From G963667075 sp963667075 (lineage in GTDB: Bacteria > Pseudomonadota > Alphaproteobacteria > Micavibrionales > Micavibrionaceae): a stretch of 64,000 bases of DNA. Numbering within the stretch: position 1 is the first letter of the stretch; the number at the start of each line of letters is the position of its first letter. Location: contig OY762938.1 of NCBI GenBank assembly GCA_963667075.1, forward strand, positions 1,240,001 through 1,304,000, written 5' to 3'. The notes below the pieces were generated by a model. It had not been told where the DNA came from. It searched no databases and saw only the letters and a program-made list of their open reading frames with translations. The position numbers and the translations under genes were made by a program. Below are positions 9,000 to 17,115 of this stretch, one piece after another.

Positions 9000-9323
9000 C
9001 TACCGTGAGGCTTTTTCTTCGATGCCGCTCATACCAAAGCGTTTTTCTAAAATGCCAAAGACATCATCGGGACTGATATTCTTGTGGGCCCATAAAACCA
9101 TCAGATGAAATATAAGATCGGCCGATTCGCTGGCAAGGCGTGTTGCGTGATCTTCTTTTTGTGATAGCGCTTCAATGATTGTTTCAGTCGCTTCTTCGCC
9201 TATTTTACGGGTGATTTTTTCTATCCCCTCCTTATACAGACTGGCCACATAAGAAGAATTGGGATCAGCGTCTTTCCGGTCAACAAGTACGTCGTAGAGT
9301 TTATTTATAATATGTCCGCTCAT
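9000..9323 (-). CDS. hisE: Phosphoribosyl-ATP diphosphatase
   Basis: 107 residues, the stand-alone HisE size. The family pattern is clear: LYKEGIEKITRKIGEEATETIIEA (metal-binding acidic residues) and ASESADLIFHLMVLW. It hydrolyses phosphoribosyl-ATP to phosphoribosyl-AMP, step 2 of histidine synthesis. It is last in the minus-strand cluster and overlaps the hisF stop by 4 bp. hisI, for the next step, is not in the window. Confidence 0.95.
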   Translation of the reverse strand: MSGHIINKLYDVLVDRKDADPNSSYVASLYKEGIEKITRKIGEEATETIIEALSQKEDHATRLASESADLIFHLMVLWAHKNISPDDVFGILEKRFGMSGIEEKASR

Positions 9324-10078
9324 AACCTGACTGGGATTCCTTCTTGTTTCATGAATTTCTTTGCTTCCTGAATAGTATATTCACCAAAATGAAAAATGGA
9401 AGCAGCTAAAACAGCGCTGGCATGTGCTTCTTTTATACCTTCGGCCAGATGTTCAAGTGTCCCAACACCACCAGAGGCAATCACCGGGACAGAAACAGAA
9501 TCAGATATTGTTCTGGTCAGCGCAATATCAAAGCCGTTTTTGGTACCGTCACGATCCATAGAAGTAAGAAGCAGTTCCCCCGCTCCATAGGCTGTCATGC
9601 GTTTAGCCCACTCTATCGCATCAAGACCTGTCGGTTCTCGTCCGCCATGCGTGTAGATTTCCCATTTATCCGGCCCTGTTTGCTTGGCATCAATCGCAAC
9701 GACAATGCACTGGCTACCGCATTTTTGGGCAGCTTCCCTGACAAAATCAGGATTTTTCACAGCGGCAGAGTTAATCGCCACCTTGTCAGCCCCGGCTTCG
9801 AGCAAGTTCCTGATATCCTGTAATTCGCGAACGCCACCGCCAACTGTAAGCGGCATAAAGACTTCTTCTGCCACACGAGAAACCACATCAAGAATAATAT
9901 CCCGTTTTTCATGCGTTGCCGTAATATCCAGAAAACAGAGTTCATCAGCGCCTTGTGCGCCGTAGATACGCGCCTGTTCTACTGGATCGCCTGCGTCAAT
10001 CAGATCCACAAAGTTAACGCCTTTAACAACACGGCCTTCAGAAACGTCAAGACAGGGGATGATTCTGTTCTTTAGCAT
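9320..10078 (-). CDS. hisF: Imidazole glycerol phosphate synthase, cyclase subunit
   Basis: 252 residues, a (beta/alpha)8 barrel. It begins LKNRIIPCLDVSEGRVVKGVNF, with catalytic Asp at the strand-1 DV and the second in LLTSMDRDGTKNGFD; phosphate loops VGGGVR and ASGGVG are present. With HisH it converts PRFAR and ammonia into IGP and AICAR. The start overlaps the end of hisA by 7 bp, indicating tight coupling. Confidence 0.97.
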   Translation of the reverse strand: MLKNRIIPCLDVSEGRVVKGVNFVDLIDAGDPVEQARIYGAQGADELCFLDITATHEKRDIILDVVSRVAEEVFMPLTVGGGVRELQDIRNLLEAGADKVAINSAAVKNPDFVREAAQKCGSQCIVVAIDAKQTGPDKWEIYTHGGREPTGLDAIEWAKRMTAYGAGELLLTSMDRDGTKNGFDIALTRTISDSVSVPVIASGGVGTLEHLAEGIKEAHASAVLAASIFHFGEYTIQEAKKFMKQEGIPVRL

Positions 10079-10794
10079 TGGGCAAGGGCTTCCTTTGGTG
10101 TAAACGCGTTTTCATAGAACGCGCGGCCAATCACAACGCCATTAATACCACAGGACTCTTCCAGAGATTTCATGGCTTTTAAATCCGCCAGCGTGGCAAC
10201 GCCGCCAGCAACGATAAAGGGCAAAGAGGTATCACCAGCCAGCTTTTTGATATTTTCTGCATCAAGGCCCTGCTCTGTACCGTCCCGGCGCGTGTCGGTA
10301 TAAATAACAGCCGCCGCTCCGGCCTGTTCAAAATCACTTATCAGGTCCTGCACCCTGATGTCTGATTTCTCAAGCCAGCCCTCAACCATGACATGTTCGC
10401 CATCACCATCAATACCAACCACAATCTGATCAGGATATTTATGGCAGAGTGCTTTGGCTTGAGCGGGGTCTTTGACCAGCTTGGTGCCTAAAATAACGCG
10501 ATTCACCCCCGCTTGCAGCCATGTTTCGATATCTTTCTCCGTTCTGATGCCGCCACCCAACTGAACAGGCAGATCAACGCGTTCTATGATTTCCTTAACC
10601 GCGTCAACGTTAACGGGATAGCCCTTAACCGCGCCGTCCAGATCGACCAGATGAAGCCACGAGCATCCCTCTTTTGCAAAAAAAAGTGCCTGATCTGCTG
10701 GACTTTCGTTATAAACCGTGACCTGATTCATATCGCCCTGATATAACCGAACACATTTTCCGTCTTTTAAATCAATAGCGGGGTAGATAATCAT
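10072..10794 (-). CDS. hisA: ProFAR isomerase
   Basis: 240 residues, barrel related to HisF. The start IIYPAIDLKDGKCVRLYQGD carries the catalytic Asp; the second half has YTDTRRDGTEQG. Phosphate loops LGGGIRT and VAGGVAT are seen. It isomerises ProFAR to PRFAR for HisHF. It overlaps the upstream acetyltransferase stop by 4 bp, so the genes are translated as one operon. Confidence 0.97.
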   Translation of the reverse strand: MIIYPAIDLKDGKCVRLYQGDMNQVTVYNESPADQALFFAKEGCSWLHLVDLDGAVKGYPVNVDAVKEIIERVDLPVQLGGGIRTEKDIETWLQAGVNRVILGTKLVKDPAQAKALCHKYPDQIVVGIDGDGEHVMVEGWLEKSDIRVQDLISDFEQAGAAAVIYTDTRRDGTEQGLDAENIKKLAGDTSLPFIVAGGVATLADLKAMKSLEESCGINGVVIGRAFYENAFTPKEALAQC

Positions 10795-11390
10795 GATGCC
10801 TCATTCGATTTTTGCGGGCTAATAAGCTTATAGTAATAGCATCCCTTTATAACTTTTGCCCGTATTTTAGCATAGAAAGGATGTGTCCCAATACGCACAT
10901 AGCCGCGGCGTTCAAAAAGCCTTATAGCATTTTCCTGCGTTTCCTGAACATCAATATTAATCGCCTCAAAGCCTTCTTCTTTGGCCATAGCTTCTGCTTG
11001 TTTCATCAGCTCATCCGCCAGACCATAATGCCTAGCCCATGGTGCGATAAAAAGAGATCTGATATCTGCAGAAAACCGCCTGATTTCATTGTTTCTTTCC
11101 GGGCGTACCAAGACAACGCCGCCGCAAACAACGCCATCAAGACGCGCAACAAACAGCGTCCGGCTTGGCATCGTAATAACGCCTTGCCAATATCGTTCGA
11201 GTGTGTCACGCAAGGGCGGTTTAATCCAGCGGAAGCCACCATCTGATTCGATAACGGCATCTGTTGAATCGCACAGATCGTTTAGGTCTCCTACAGCTAA
11301 CGCTTTAGAGAGTCCTTCAACAGATGTTGTGGCTTTAACTTTCCTGATATTCTCGTCCATAAATAAAATCTTCCTTTTTAAAGACTCCAA
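10791..11390 (-). CDS. GNAT family N-acetyltransferase inside the his operon
   Basis: 199 residues from 11390; a start at Met 11 (11360) is also possible. The GNAT fold is indicated by RSLFIAPWARHYGLADELMKQAEAMAKEEG (motif A, acetyl-CoA loop in slightly unusual form) and INIDVQETQENAIRLFERRGYVRIGTHPFY (motif B). The reading frame overlaps the hisH end by 13 bp and ends 4 bp inside hisA, so it is embedded in the operon. Such a gene is not a standard his enzyme; its substrate is unknown. It might protect an intermediate or be an unrelated passenger. Confidence 0.8.
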   Translation of the reverse strand: MESLKRKILFMDENIRKVKATTSVEGLSKALAVGDLNDLCDSTDAVIESDGGFRWIKPPLRDTLERYWQGVITMPSRTLFVARLDGVVCGGVVLVRPERNNEIRRFSADIRSLFIAPWARHYGLADELMKQAEAMAKEEGFEAINIDVQETQENAIRLFERRGYVRIGTHPFYAKIRAKVIKGCYYYKLISPQKSNEAS

Positions 11391-12025
11391 ACTAGGAAGT
11401 TTGATAACAATCTCAACCCCACTTCCTGGCTTTTTTCGGGATGGAACTGAACCCCCACTATATTATCTTTTGCAATAATAGCCGTCACAGGCTCCTCATA
11501 ATCCGTACAAGCCAGCACATGCTGCTGATCATCACATTTAAATTCGTAGGAATGAACGAAATAAAAGTGAGAGCCTTCTCCTATATCTCTCATCACGGGA
11601 TGGTCCGTAGAAACGTGCAGCTCATTCCAGCCCATATGTGGAATTTTATAGGAAGGGTCCTTTGGAATTATAGGAACAACGCGCCCTTTGATCCAGTTAA
11701 ATCCGTCATGCTCTCCATGCTCAAAACCCTTTGTGGCCATGAGCTGCATACCAACGCAAATGCCAAGAAATGGCGTCTTCTTTTCGAGAACAACCTCATT
11801 AAGGGTTTCAATCATGCCATCAATGGACGATAGCCCCTCCATGCAATCAGCAAAGGCTCCCTGGCCGGGAAGAATAATATGGGAGGCCGCCGCTACCTCT
11901 TTTGCCTGCGCGGTAATGCAAACATCGGCTTGCATATTTTTTTCCGATATAACACGTTCAACCGCTTTGGCGGCTGATCTCAAATTCCCGGACCCATAAT
12001 CAATAATAGCAATAGTGTGACGCAT
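11378..12025 (-). CDS. hisH: Imidazole glycerol phosphate synthase, glutaminase subunit
   Basis: 215 residues, class I glutamine amidotransferase. The nucleophile Cys90 is in LGICVGMQ, with His195 and Glu197 in QFHPEKS. The start IAIIDYGSGNLRSAAKA is typical. It supplies ammonia to HisF. It is the first gene of the minus-strand his cluster, only 73 bp from the divergent hisD. Confidence 0.97.
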   Translation of the reverse strand: MRHTIAIIDYGSGNLRSAAKAVERVISEKNMQADVCITAQAKEVAAASHIILPGQGAFADCMEGLSSIDGMIETLNEVVLEKKTPFLGICVGMQLMATKGFEHGEHDGFNWIKGRVVPIIPKDPSYKIPHMGWNELHVSTDHPVMRDIGEGSHFYFVHSYEFKCDDQQHVLACTDYEEPVTAIIAKDNIVGVQFHPEKSQEVGLRLLSNFLVWSL

Positions 12026-12098
12026 GTTTTAAGTTTTTCTCTTGAAAAAAAATAGTGAGCATGATGTCTATATTGTTTCTATACGAAAAGGAGCTCTC
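12026..12098. promoter_or_regulatory. Divergent promoter region between hisH and hisD
   Basis: A 73-bp spacer between two outward-reading his gene groups must hold promoters for both. It is A+T-rich (TTGAAAAAAAATAG on plus; TATTGTTTCTATA). I cannot assign individual boxes with confidence, and there is no room for a his leader-peptide attenuator. AAAAGGAG (12087-12093) is the hisD ribosome site. Confidence 0.5.
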
Positions 12099-13394
12099 AT
12101 GCGCAAACATAAATGGCAGAATCTGTCAGAAAAAGAAAGGGCACAGCTTTTAGCGCGTCCGGTACAAGGCAATGATGAACAACTGACACAGGCCGTCCAG
12201 CATGTCATGAATCATGTATGCCTGCATGGAGACAAAGCGGTTCATGAGTTTACAGAGAAGTTTGATGGTATAACGATAGATAACCTGCGCCTGAGCGAGG
12301 AGGATATTGCGCAAGCAACAAAACAAATCGGCGAAAGCGAAAAACAGGCCTTGCAAACAGCGTATGAGAATATTTCCATTTTTCATGCCTGGCAAAAGAT
12401 AATGCCGTATGAAACAGAAACAACAAAAGGCATTACATGTCGCAGCATAATTAGGCCTTTGCAACGGGTTGGGCTTTACATCCCAGGCGGTACCGCACCA
12501 CTTGTTTCTACAACATTGATGCTGGGTGTACCTGCACAAATTGCAGGCTGTTCCGATATTGTATTTTGTACGCCACCACAGGCAGAGGGGATCAATCCAT
12601 ACATTCTTTATGCGGCATCATTGTGCGGCATTAAAACCATATACCAGATCGGCGGCGCACAAGCTATCGCTGCCATGGCCTATGGTACGGAAACAGTGCC
12701 TAAAGTGGACAAAATATATGGTCCCGGCAATGCTTATGTGACAAAGGCCAAGCAGTTAGCGGCTCTTGATGCAAGCGGGGCCGCTCTTGATCTGCCTGCC
12801 GGTCCTTCTGAAGTGCTCGTGATTGCCGATGAAACGGCAGACCCTGACTTCGTGGCAGCGGATCTTTTATCTCAGGCAGAGCATGATGTATCATCTCAGG
12901 TCGTCTTTTTGACAACCTCGGAAAAGCTCTATGATGCGGTAGAGTCCGCACTGCAAAAACAGTTAGAGATTCTTCCCCGCCAGAGCATTGCAAAAGCCGC
13001 CATAGAAAACAGTGCGGGATTCATTGTTGATTCACTGGATGAAGCCATAAAAATTTCAAACATCTATGCCCCGGAACATCTGATCATCAATTGTGAGAAA
13101 GCCGATACACTTCTTGATAAAGTGCAAAATGCCGGTTCTGTATTCATGGGTGCATGGACGCCGGAATCTTTCGGGGACTACGCCAGCGGCACAAACCATG
13201 TGCTGCCGACCTATGGGTATGCCCGCAATTACAGCGGTTTGTCCGTGCGTGATTTTATGAAGACAATTACAGTGCAGCAAGCTTCCCGGGAAGGCCTCGA
13301 AACCCTTGGCCCTACGGTAGAAATACTGGCAGAACTCGAAGGACTGGATGCGCACAAACGTGCCGTATCCATCAGATTAGCTAAAAAAGGATAA
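12099..13394 (+). CDS. hisD: Histidinol dehydrogenase
   Basis: 431 residues from ATG 12099, which has AAAAGGAG 5 bp upstream; the longer start at 12042 adds 19 unconserved residues. Family features: YIPGGTAPLVSTTLM, GGAQAIAAMAYGTETVPKVDKIYGPGNAYV, DLPAGPSEVLV, AEHDVSSQ (Zn and catalytic region) and APEHL. It carries out the last two oxidations from histidinol to histidine. hisCB follows 14 bp later. Confidence 0.97.
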   Translation: MRKHKWQNLSEKERAQLLARPVQGNDEQLTQAVQHVMNHVCLHGDKAVHEFTEKFDGITIDNLRLSEEDIAQATKQIGESEKQALQTAYENISIFHAWQKIMPYETETTKGITCRSIIRPLQRVGLYIPGGTAPLVSTTLMLGVPAQIAGCSDIVFCTPPQAEGINPYILYAASLCGIKTIYQIGGAQAIAAMAYGTETVPKVDKIYGPGNAYVTKAKQLAALDASGAALDLPAGPSEVLVIADETADPDFVAADLLSQAEHDVSSQVVFLTTSEKLYDAVESALQKQLEILPRQSIAKAAIENSAGFIVDSLDEAIKISNIYAPEHLIINCEKADTLLDKVQNAGSVFMGAWTPESFGDYASGTNHVLPTYGYARNYSGLSVRDFMKTITVQQASREGLETLGPTVEILAELEGLDAHKRAVSIRLAKKG

Positions 13395-13408
13395 GGATAA
13401 AAAGTAAA

Positions 13409-15070
13409 ATGACAATGAAAATTGAAGATGTATTAAAGTTGGCACGCGCCAATATTGCTGCACTCACACCCTATCAGTCTGCACGATCCATACATAGCGG
13501 CAAGGGTATTGAAATTTTTCTGGACGCTAACGAAAACCCGCGTGAACCCTATGCTAATTCAGGCTCTGTCAATCGTTATCCAGATCAGCAACCCGAAGAA
13601 ATGATGGAAAAGCTTTGTTCTTTATACGGTGTAACAAACAAACAGATTATTGCAACACGCGGTGCAGATGAAGCTATTGATCTTCTTGTGCGCAGTTTTT
13701 GTGATGCCGGGAGGGATAACATTATTGTTTCTTCTCCGACATTTCCAATGTACGGCATTGCGGCACGTGTGCAGGGCGCTGATGTCATAGATGTGCCATT
13801 AAAAGATGATTTCCAGATGGATGTCGAAAAAATATTGCAGGCTGAAACGGATGATACAAAAATAATTTTTGTGTGTTCTCCTAATAATCCGACGTCAAAC
13901 CTAATGAATGAAGCCGATATAATCAGGCTATGTGAGGAGAGCACGTCGCTGATTGTGCTGGATGAAACCTATATTGAGTTTTCGGATAAAGAGAGCTTTG
14001 TCTCCGTTCTTGATAACTATCCGAATCTGGTTATTTTGCGCACTTTATCAAAAACTTATGCGCTGGCTGGTGCGCGTTGTGGCGTGGCTATCGCACATCC
14101 GGATATTATTGCCTTGCTGCTAAAAGTTCTGCCTGTTTATCCTGTGCCTCAGCCTGTAGTGCAGGCCGTTTGCACAGCATTACAGCCGGCCAATCTGGAA
14201 AAATTAAACAGATTTGTCGGACTGCTACGGCAACAACGCGACTATCTTACAAAAATGCTGCAAAAATCAGACGACATTGTGCATGTCTATCCATCAGATG
14301 CGAACTTCTTTTTGGTAAAGGTAAAAAACGCAAAAAAATTCACGGATAAGTGCCTGGACGCTGGTGTTCTTGTGCGATCACAAGATAGTGTCATGAAAGA
14401 TCACATACGGTTTAGCATAGGTGACGTTCATGAAAACAAGAGGCTTTTATCCGTTCTGGGTGTGGATGCCTCGGATATACGGGATGGGAATGAGTCTGGC
14501 CGTATTGCCTTTTTGTCCCGCACAACAAAGGAAACAGACATTCACGGCTTTGTGGATCTGGATGAGCCGGGATGCATTCAGATTGATACAGGCATCGGCT
14601 TTTACGATCACATGTTAGAGCAAGTTGCCAGCCATGGGAATTTCTCTCTGATCCTGACATGTAGAGGAGATTTGAATGTTGATGAACATCACACAATGGA
14701 AGACAGTGCCATTTTGCTGGGCCAGCTTATTAGGAGAGCACTTGGAAACAAGGCAGGGATCGGCCGCTTTGGTTTTACAGCACCGATGGATGAATCTTTG
14801 GCCCGTATCGGGCTTGATATTTCCGGGCGTGGCTTCTTAAAATTTGAAGGTGATTTTCCCCGCGAAGATGTTGGCGGCATGCCTACTGAAATGGTAGAAC
14901 ATGTTATTCGTTCTTTTGCCGAGAGTCTCGGTGTTACAATACATATGGAAGTCACGGGCGAAAATGCGCACCATATGGTGGAAGCCTGCTTTAAAGGGTT
15001 GGGTCGCTCGCTGCGTGCCGCGCTTCACAAACAGGGAGACGAAATGCCATCAACCAAAGGGGTGTTATAG
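13409..15070 (+). CDS. HisC-HisB fusion: histidinol-phosphate aminotransferase / IGP dehydratase
   Basis: 553 residues, one uninterrupted frame with two complete enzymes. Residues 1-~355 are HisC, a fold-type I PLP aminotransferase: DANENP near the start, SPNNPTSN, VLDETYIEF and the PLP-lysine motif TLSKTYALAGARCG at about 212-225. Residues ~365-553 are HisB-type IGP dehydratase: RIAFLSRTTKETDI, DTGIGFYDHM (~393), DEHHTMEDSA (~424) and ENAHHMVEACFKGLGR (~517), the manganese-binding His/Glu motifs. The two enzymes act two steps apart, with HisC's substrate made directly from HisB's product, so fusion is functionally sensible. The usual HisB fusion partner is a histidinol phosphatase, not HisC. 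Confidence 0.94.
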   Translation: MTMKIEDVLKLARANIAALTPYQSARSIHSGKGIEIFLDANENPREPYANSGSVNRYPDQQPEEMMEKLCSLYGVTNKQIIATRGADEAIDLLVRSFCDAGRDNIIVSSPTFPMYGIAARVQGADVIDVPLKDDFQMDVEKILQAETDDTKIIFVCSPNNPTSNLMNEADIIRLCEESTSLIVLDETYIEFSDKESFVSVLDNYPNLVILRTLSKTYALAGARCGVAIAHPDIIALLLKVLPVYPVPQPVVQAVCTALQPANLEKLNRFVGLLRQQRDYLTKMLQKSDDIVHVYPSDANFFLVKVKNAKKFTDKCLDAGVLVRSQDSVMKDHIRFSIGDVHENKRLLSVLGVDASDIRDGNESGRIAFLSRTTKETDIHGFVDLDEPGCIQIDTGIGFYDHMLEQVASHGNFSLILTCRGDLNVDEHHTMEDSAILLGQLIRRALGNKAGIGRFGFTAPMDESLARIGLDISGRGFLKFEGDFPREDVGGMPTEMVEHVIRSFAESLGVTIHMEVTGENAHHMVEACFKGLGRSLRAALHKQGDEMPSTKGVL

Positions 15071-16435
15071 ATGAGGCCTGTCTCTCTTTTCTTTTGTCTG
15101 GCGTTAGCCTTGTTTTTTGCAGGATGCAGCCTGACAGATGTTGAAGAGATAAAAGAATCCCCTGTCCTTTCCATACCGGATGATGCTGCTCCCTCCCCGG
15201 TAAAGTTCAGCAGCGTAAAGCTCTCCATACCACGTGGCACACATCTGGGATCGATCAGTCCGCGCAATCCTTTTGTGTGTGCCTTCCCGTGGGGGGATAT
15301 GACGCGCAGCGATGTCACGCGCCATATGGAGCGAAGCGAAATGAAAGAAGCCTTTGAGACAACGCTGGAAACACAAGGCTATGATGTTGCCGGACGATCG
15401 CATATTATGTTTGATGCGGATGATGATGAAGCCCGTTCTGTGTACAGGATTGGTGCACGGATTACAGACATAAAAGGTGATTTTTGTCATGAGACAGGCA
15501 CTTTCTTCGGCTTTTCAACAGAAGGTTATTCCGGTGAAACCATGATGGTTGTCGAATGGACGATCTATGATAATCTCCGTAAAACAACAGCCTATAAGAC
15601 AACCACCAAGGGGTATTCAAAGCTGCGCTGGGCCAATCAGGAAGGCATCGGGCTTTTGCTGGATGATGCTTTTGCCTCGGCCTCTCATAATCTCGGTGCG
15701 GATAAAGGCTTTCATGATTTAATTGTGTTTGGCACAAAACCTGACTGGAGACACAAACAAGATAAAAAAACCGAGCACAGGCTTTTTGATCCGCAGGAAA
15801 AAGTTGCCATCGTCTCTATCCCTTTATTTAAAACAACGGCCCAAGACAGAATGGATGTTCTGCGCAAAGCCTCTGTCCTGATAGAGACAGGGAACGGCCA
15901 TGGTTCCGGCTTCTTCATTACAAAAGACGGGCATATCCTGACAAATGCGCATGTAACCGGCGATGCCAAGCGCGTACGAATTGTCACAGAACAAAAAAAA
16001 CATAAACTGATTGGCGAAGTCCTTCGTGTAGACAAGGTAAGGGATGTGGCTCTCATCAAACTGGATACGCTGCCTGATGCGTATGGCGTTACTGTACTTC
16101 CCATACGTTCCACTGTACCCGGTGTAGGTAAGGATATTTATGCAATCGGTGCACCTGTCTATGCAAAACGTTTGCAGGATACGGTGACCAAAGGTATTGT
16201 CAGTGCGTACAGGCCTGATGACCGTTGGTCTCATGTCTCCTATATTCAGGGTGATGTGACCATTCATCCGGGGAATAGCGGTGGCCCCTTGCTGGATGAG
16301 GCTGGTAATATTATCGGATTGAGCGTTGCTGGATTTACCGATGATGAGGGTGCGGCACTCTCTGGGCTAAACCTCTTTGTTCCAATCGCTGAGGCTTTAA
16401 AAGCTCTGGATATTGAGTATGAGCAACAGAAATAA
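15071..16435 (+). CDS. Lipoprotein trypsin-like serine protease
   Basis: 454 residues, starting on the base after the hisCB stop. A lipoprotein signal (FFCLALALFFAGCSL, lipobox FAGC) predicts anchoring to a membrane facing the periplasm. Residues ~30-240 form an uncharacterised beta-rich region. The C-terminal half is a Deg/HtrA-like trypsin domain with GSGFFITKDGHILTNAHV (His294), DVALIKLD (Asp325) and HPGNSGGPLL (Ser403), so the triad is complete. No PDZ domain follows, unlike DegP. It probably works in envelope quality control; its link to the his genes looks positional only. Confidence 0.85.
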   Translation: MRPVSLFFCLALALFFAGCSLTDVEEIKESPVLSIPDDAAPSPVKFSSVKLSIPRGTHLGSISPRNPFVCAFPWGDMTRSDVTRHMERSEMKEAFETTLETQGYDVAGRSHIMFDADDDEARSVYRIGARITDIKGDFCHETGTFFGFSTEGYSGETMMVVEWTIYDNLRKTTAYKTTTKGYSKLRWANQEGIGLLLDDAFASASHNLGADKGFHDLIVFGTKPDWRHKQDKKTEHRLFDPQEKVAIVSIPLFKTTAQDRMDVLRKASVLIETGNGHGSGFFITKDGHILTNAHVTGDAKRVRIVTEQKKHKLIGEVLRVDKVRDVALIKLDTLPDAYGVTVLPIRSTVPGVGKDIYAIGAPVYAKRLQDTVTKGIVSAYRPDDRWSHVSYIQGDVTIHPGNSGGPLLDEAGNIIGLSVAGFTDDEGAALSGLNLFVPIAEALKALDIEYEQQK

Positions 16436-16510
16436 TGTTCCCCTCTTGACATCAGGCTATGAAAAGCGCATGTCAGTAGCGGACGAAAAAAGTAAGAAAC
16501 GGAAAAACTT

Positions 16511-17068
16511 ATGACCGATAGTGTATTTGATGCTTCTAAATGGCATTCCACAACGATCCTGGCCATTCGTAGAGGTGACGAGGTTGTCATCGCGGGAGAC
16601 GGACAGGTCTCTATGGGCGATACAGTGCTAAAATCCAATGCCCGCAAAGTTCGCAGAATCGGTAAAGATAAAAAAATTGTTGCCGGTTTTGCGGGTGCAA
16701 CAGCCGATGCTTTTACATTATTTGAGCGTCTGGAAGCAAAATTGGAAGCACATCCAGGTCAGTTAACACGCGCCTGTGTCGAACTGGCTAAAGACTGGCG
16801 TACAGATAAATATCTTCGCCGTCTGGAAGCGTTAATGGCCGTATGCGACAAAGAAGTTTCCCTTATTATGTCAGGCACGGGTGATGTTGTAGAGCCCGAA
16901 GACGGCGTTATTGGTATCGGTTCCGGTGGTAACTATGCCTTATCAGCCGCTAGAGCCTTAATCGACAGAGAAGATATGAGCCTCGAAGATATCGCAAAAA
17001 GAGCCATGAAGATTGCTGCAGATATTTGCGTTTATACAAACGGCAACATCATTGTAGAAAAACTGTAA
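16511..17068 (+). CDS. hslV: ATP-dependent protease HslVU, peptidase subunit
   Basis: 185 residues, proteasome beta-type. The expected N-terminal nucleophile is Thr14 in WHSTTIL after a short propeptide; the residue before it is Ser instead of the usual Gly. GDGQVSMGDTVLKSNARKVRRI and the GFAGATADAFTLFERLE stretch are typical. Twelve subunits form the proteolytic chamber served by HslU, whose gene follows 47 bp later. Confidence 0.97.
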   Translation: MTDSVFDASKWHSTTILAIRRGDEVVIAGDGQVSMGDTVLKSNARKVRRIGKDKKIVAGFAGATADAFTLFERLEAKLEAHPGQLTRACVELAKDWRTDKYLRRLEALMAVCDKEVSLIMSGTGDVVEPEDGVIGIGSGGNYALSAARALIDREDMSLEDIAKRAMKIAADICVYTNGNIIVEKL

Positions 17069-17115
17069 CACGTTAATTTCATAACAAAAACTCATAAGAG
17101 CATATATAAATAATC

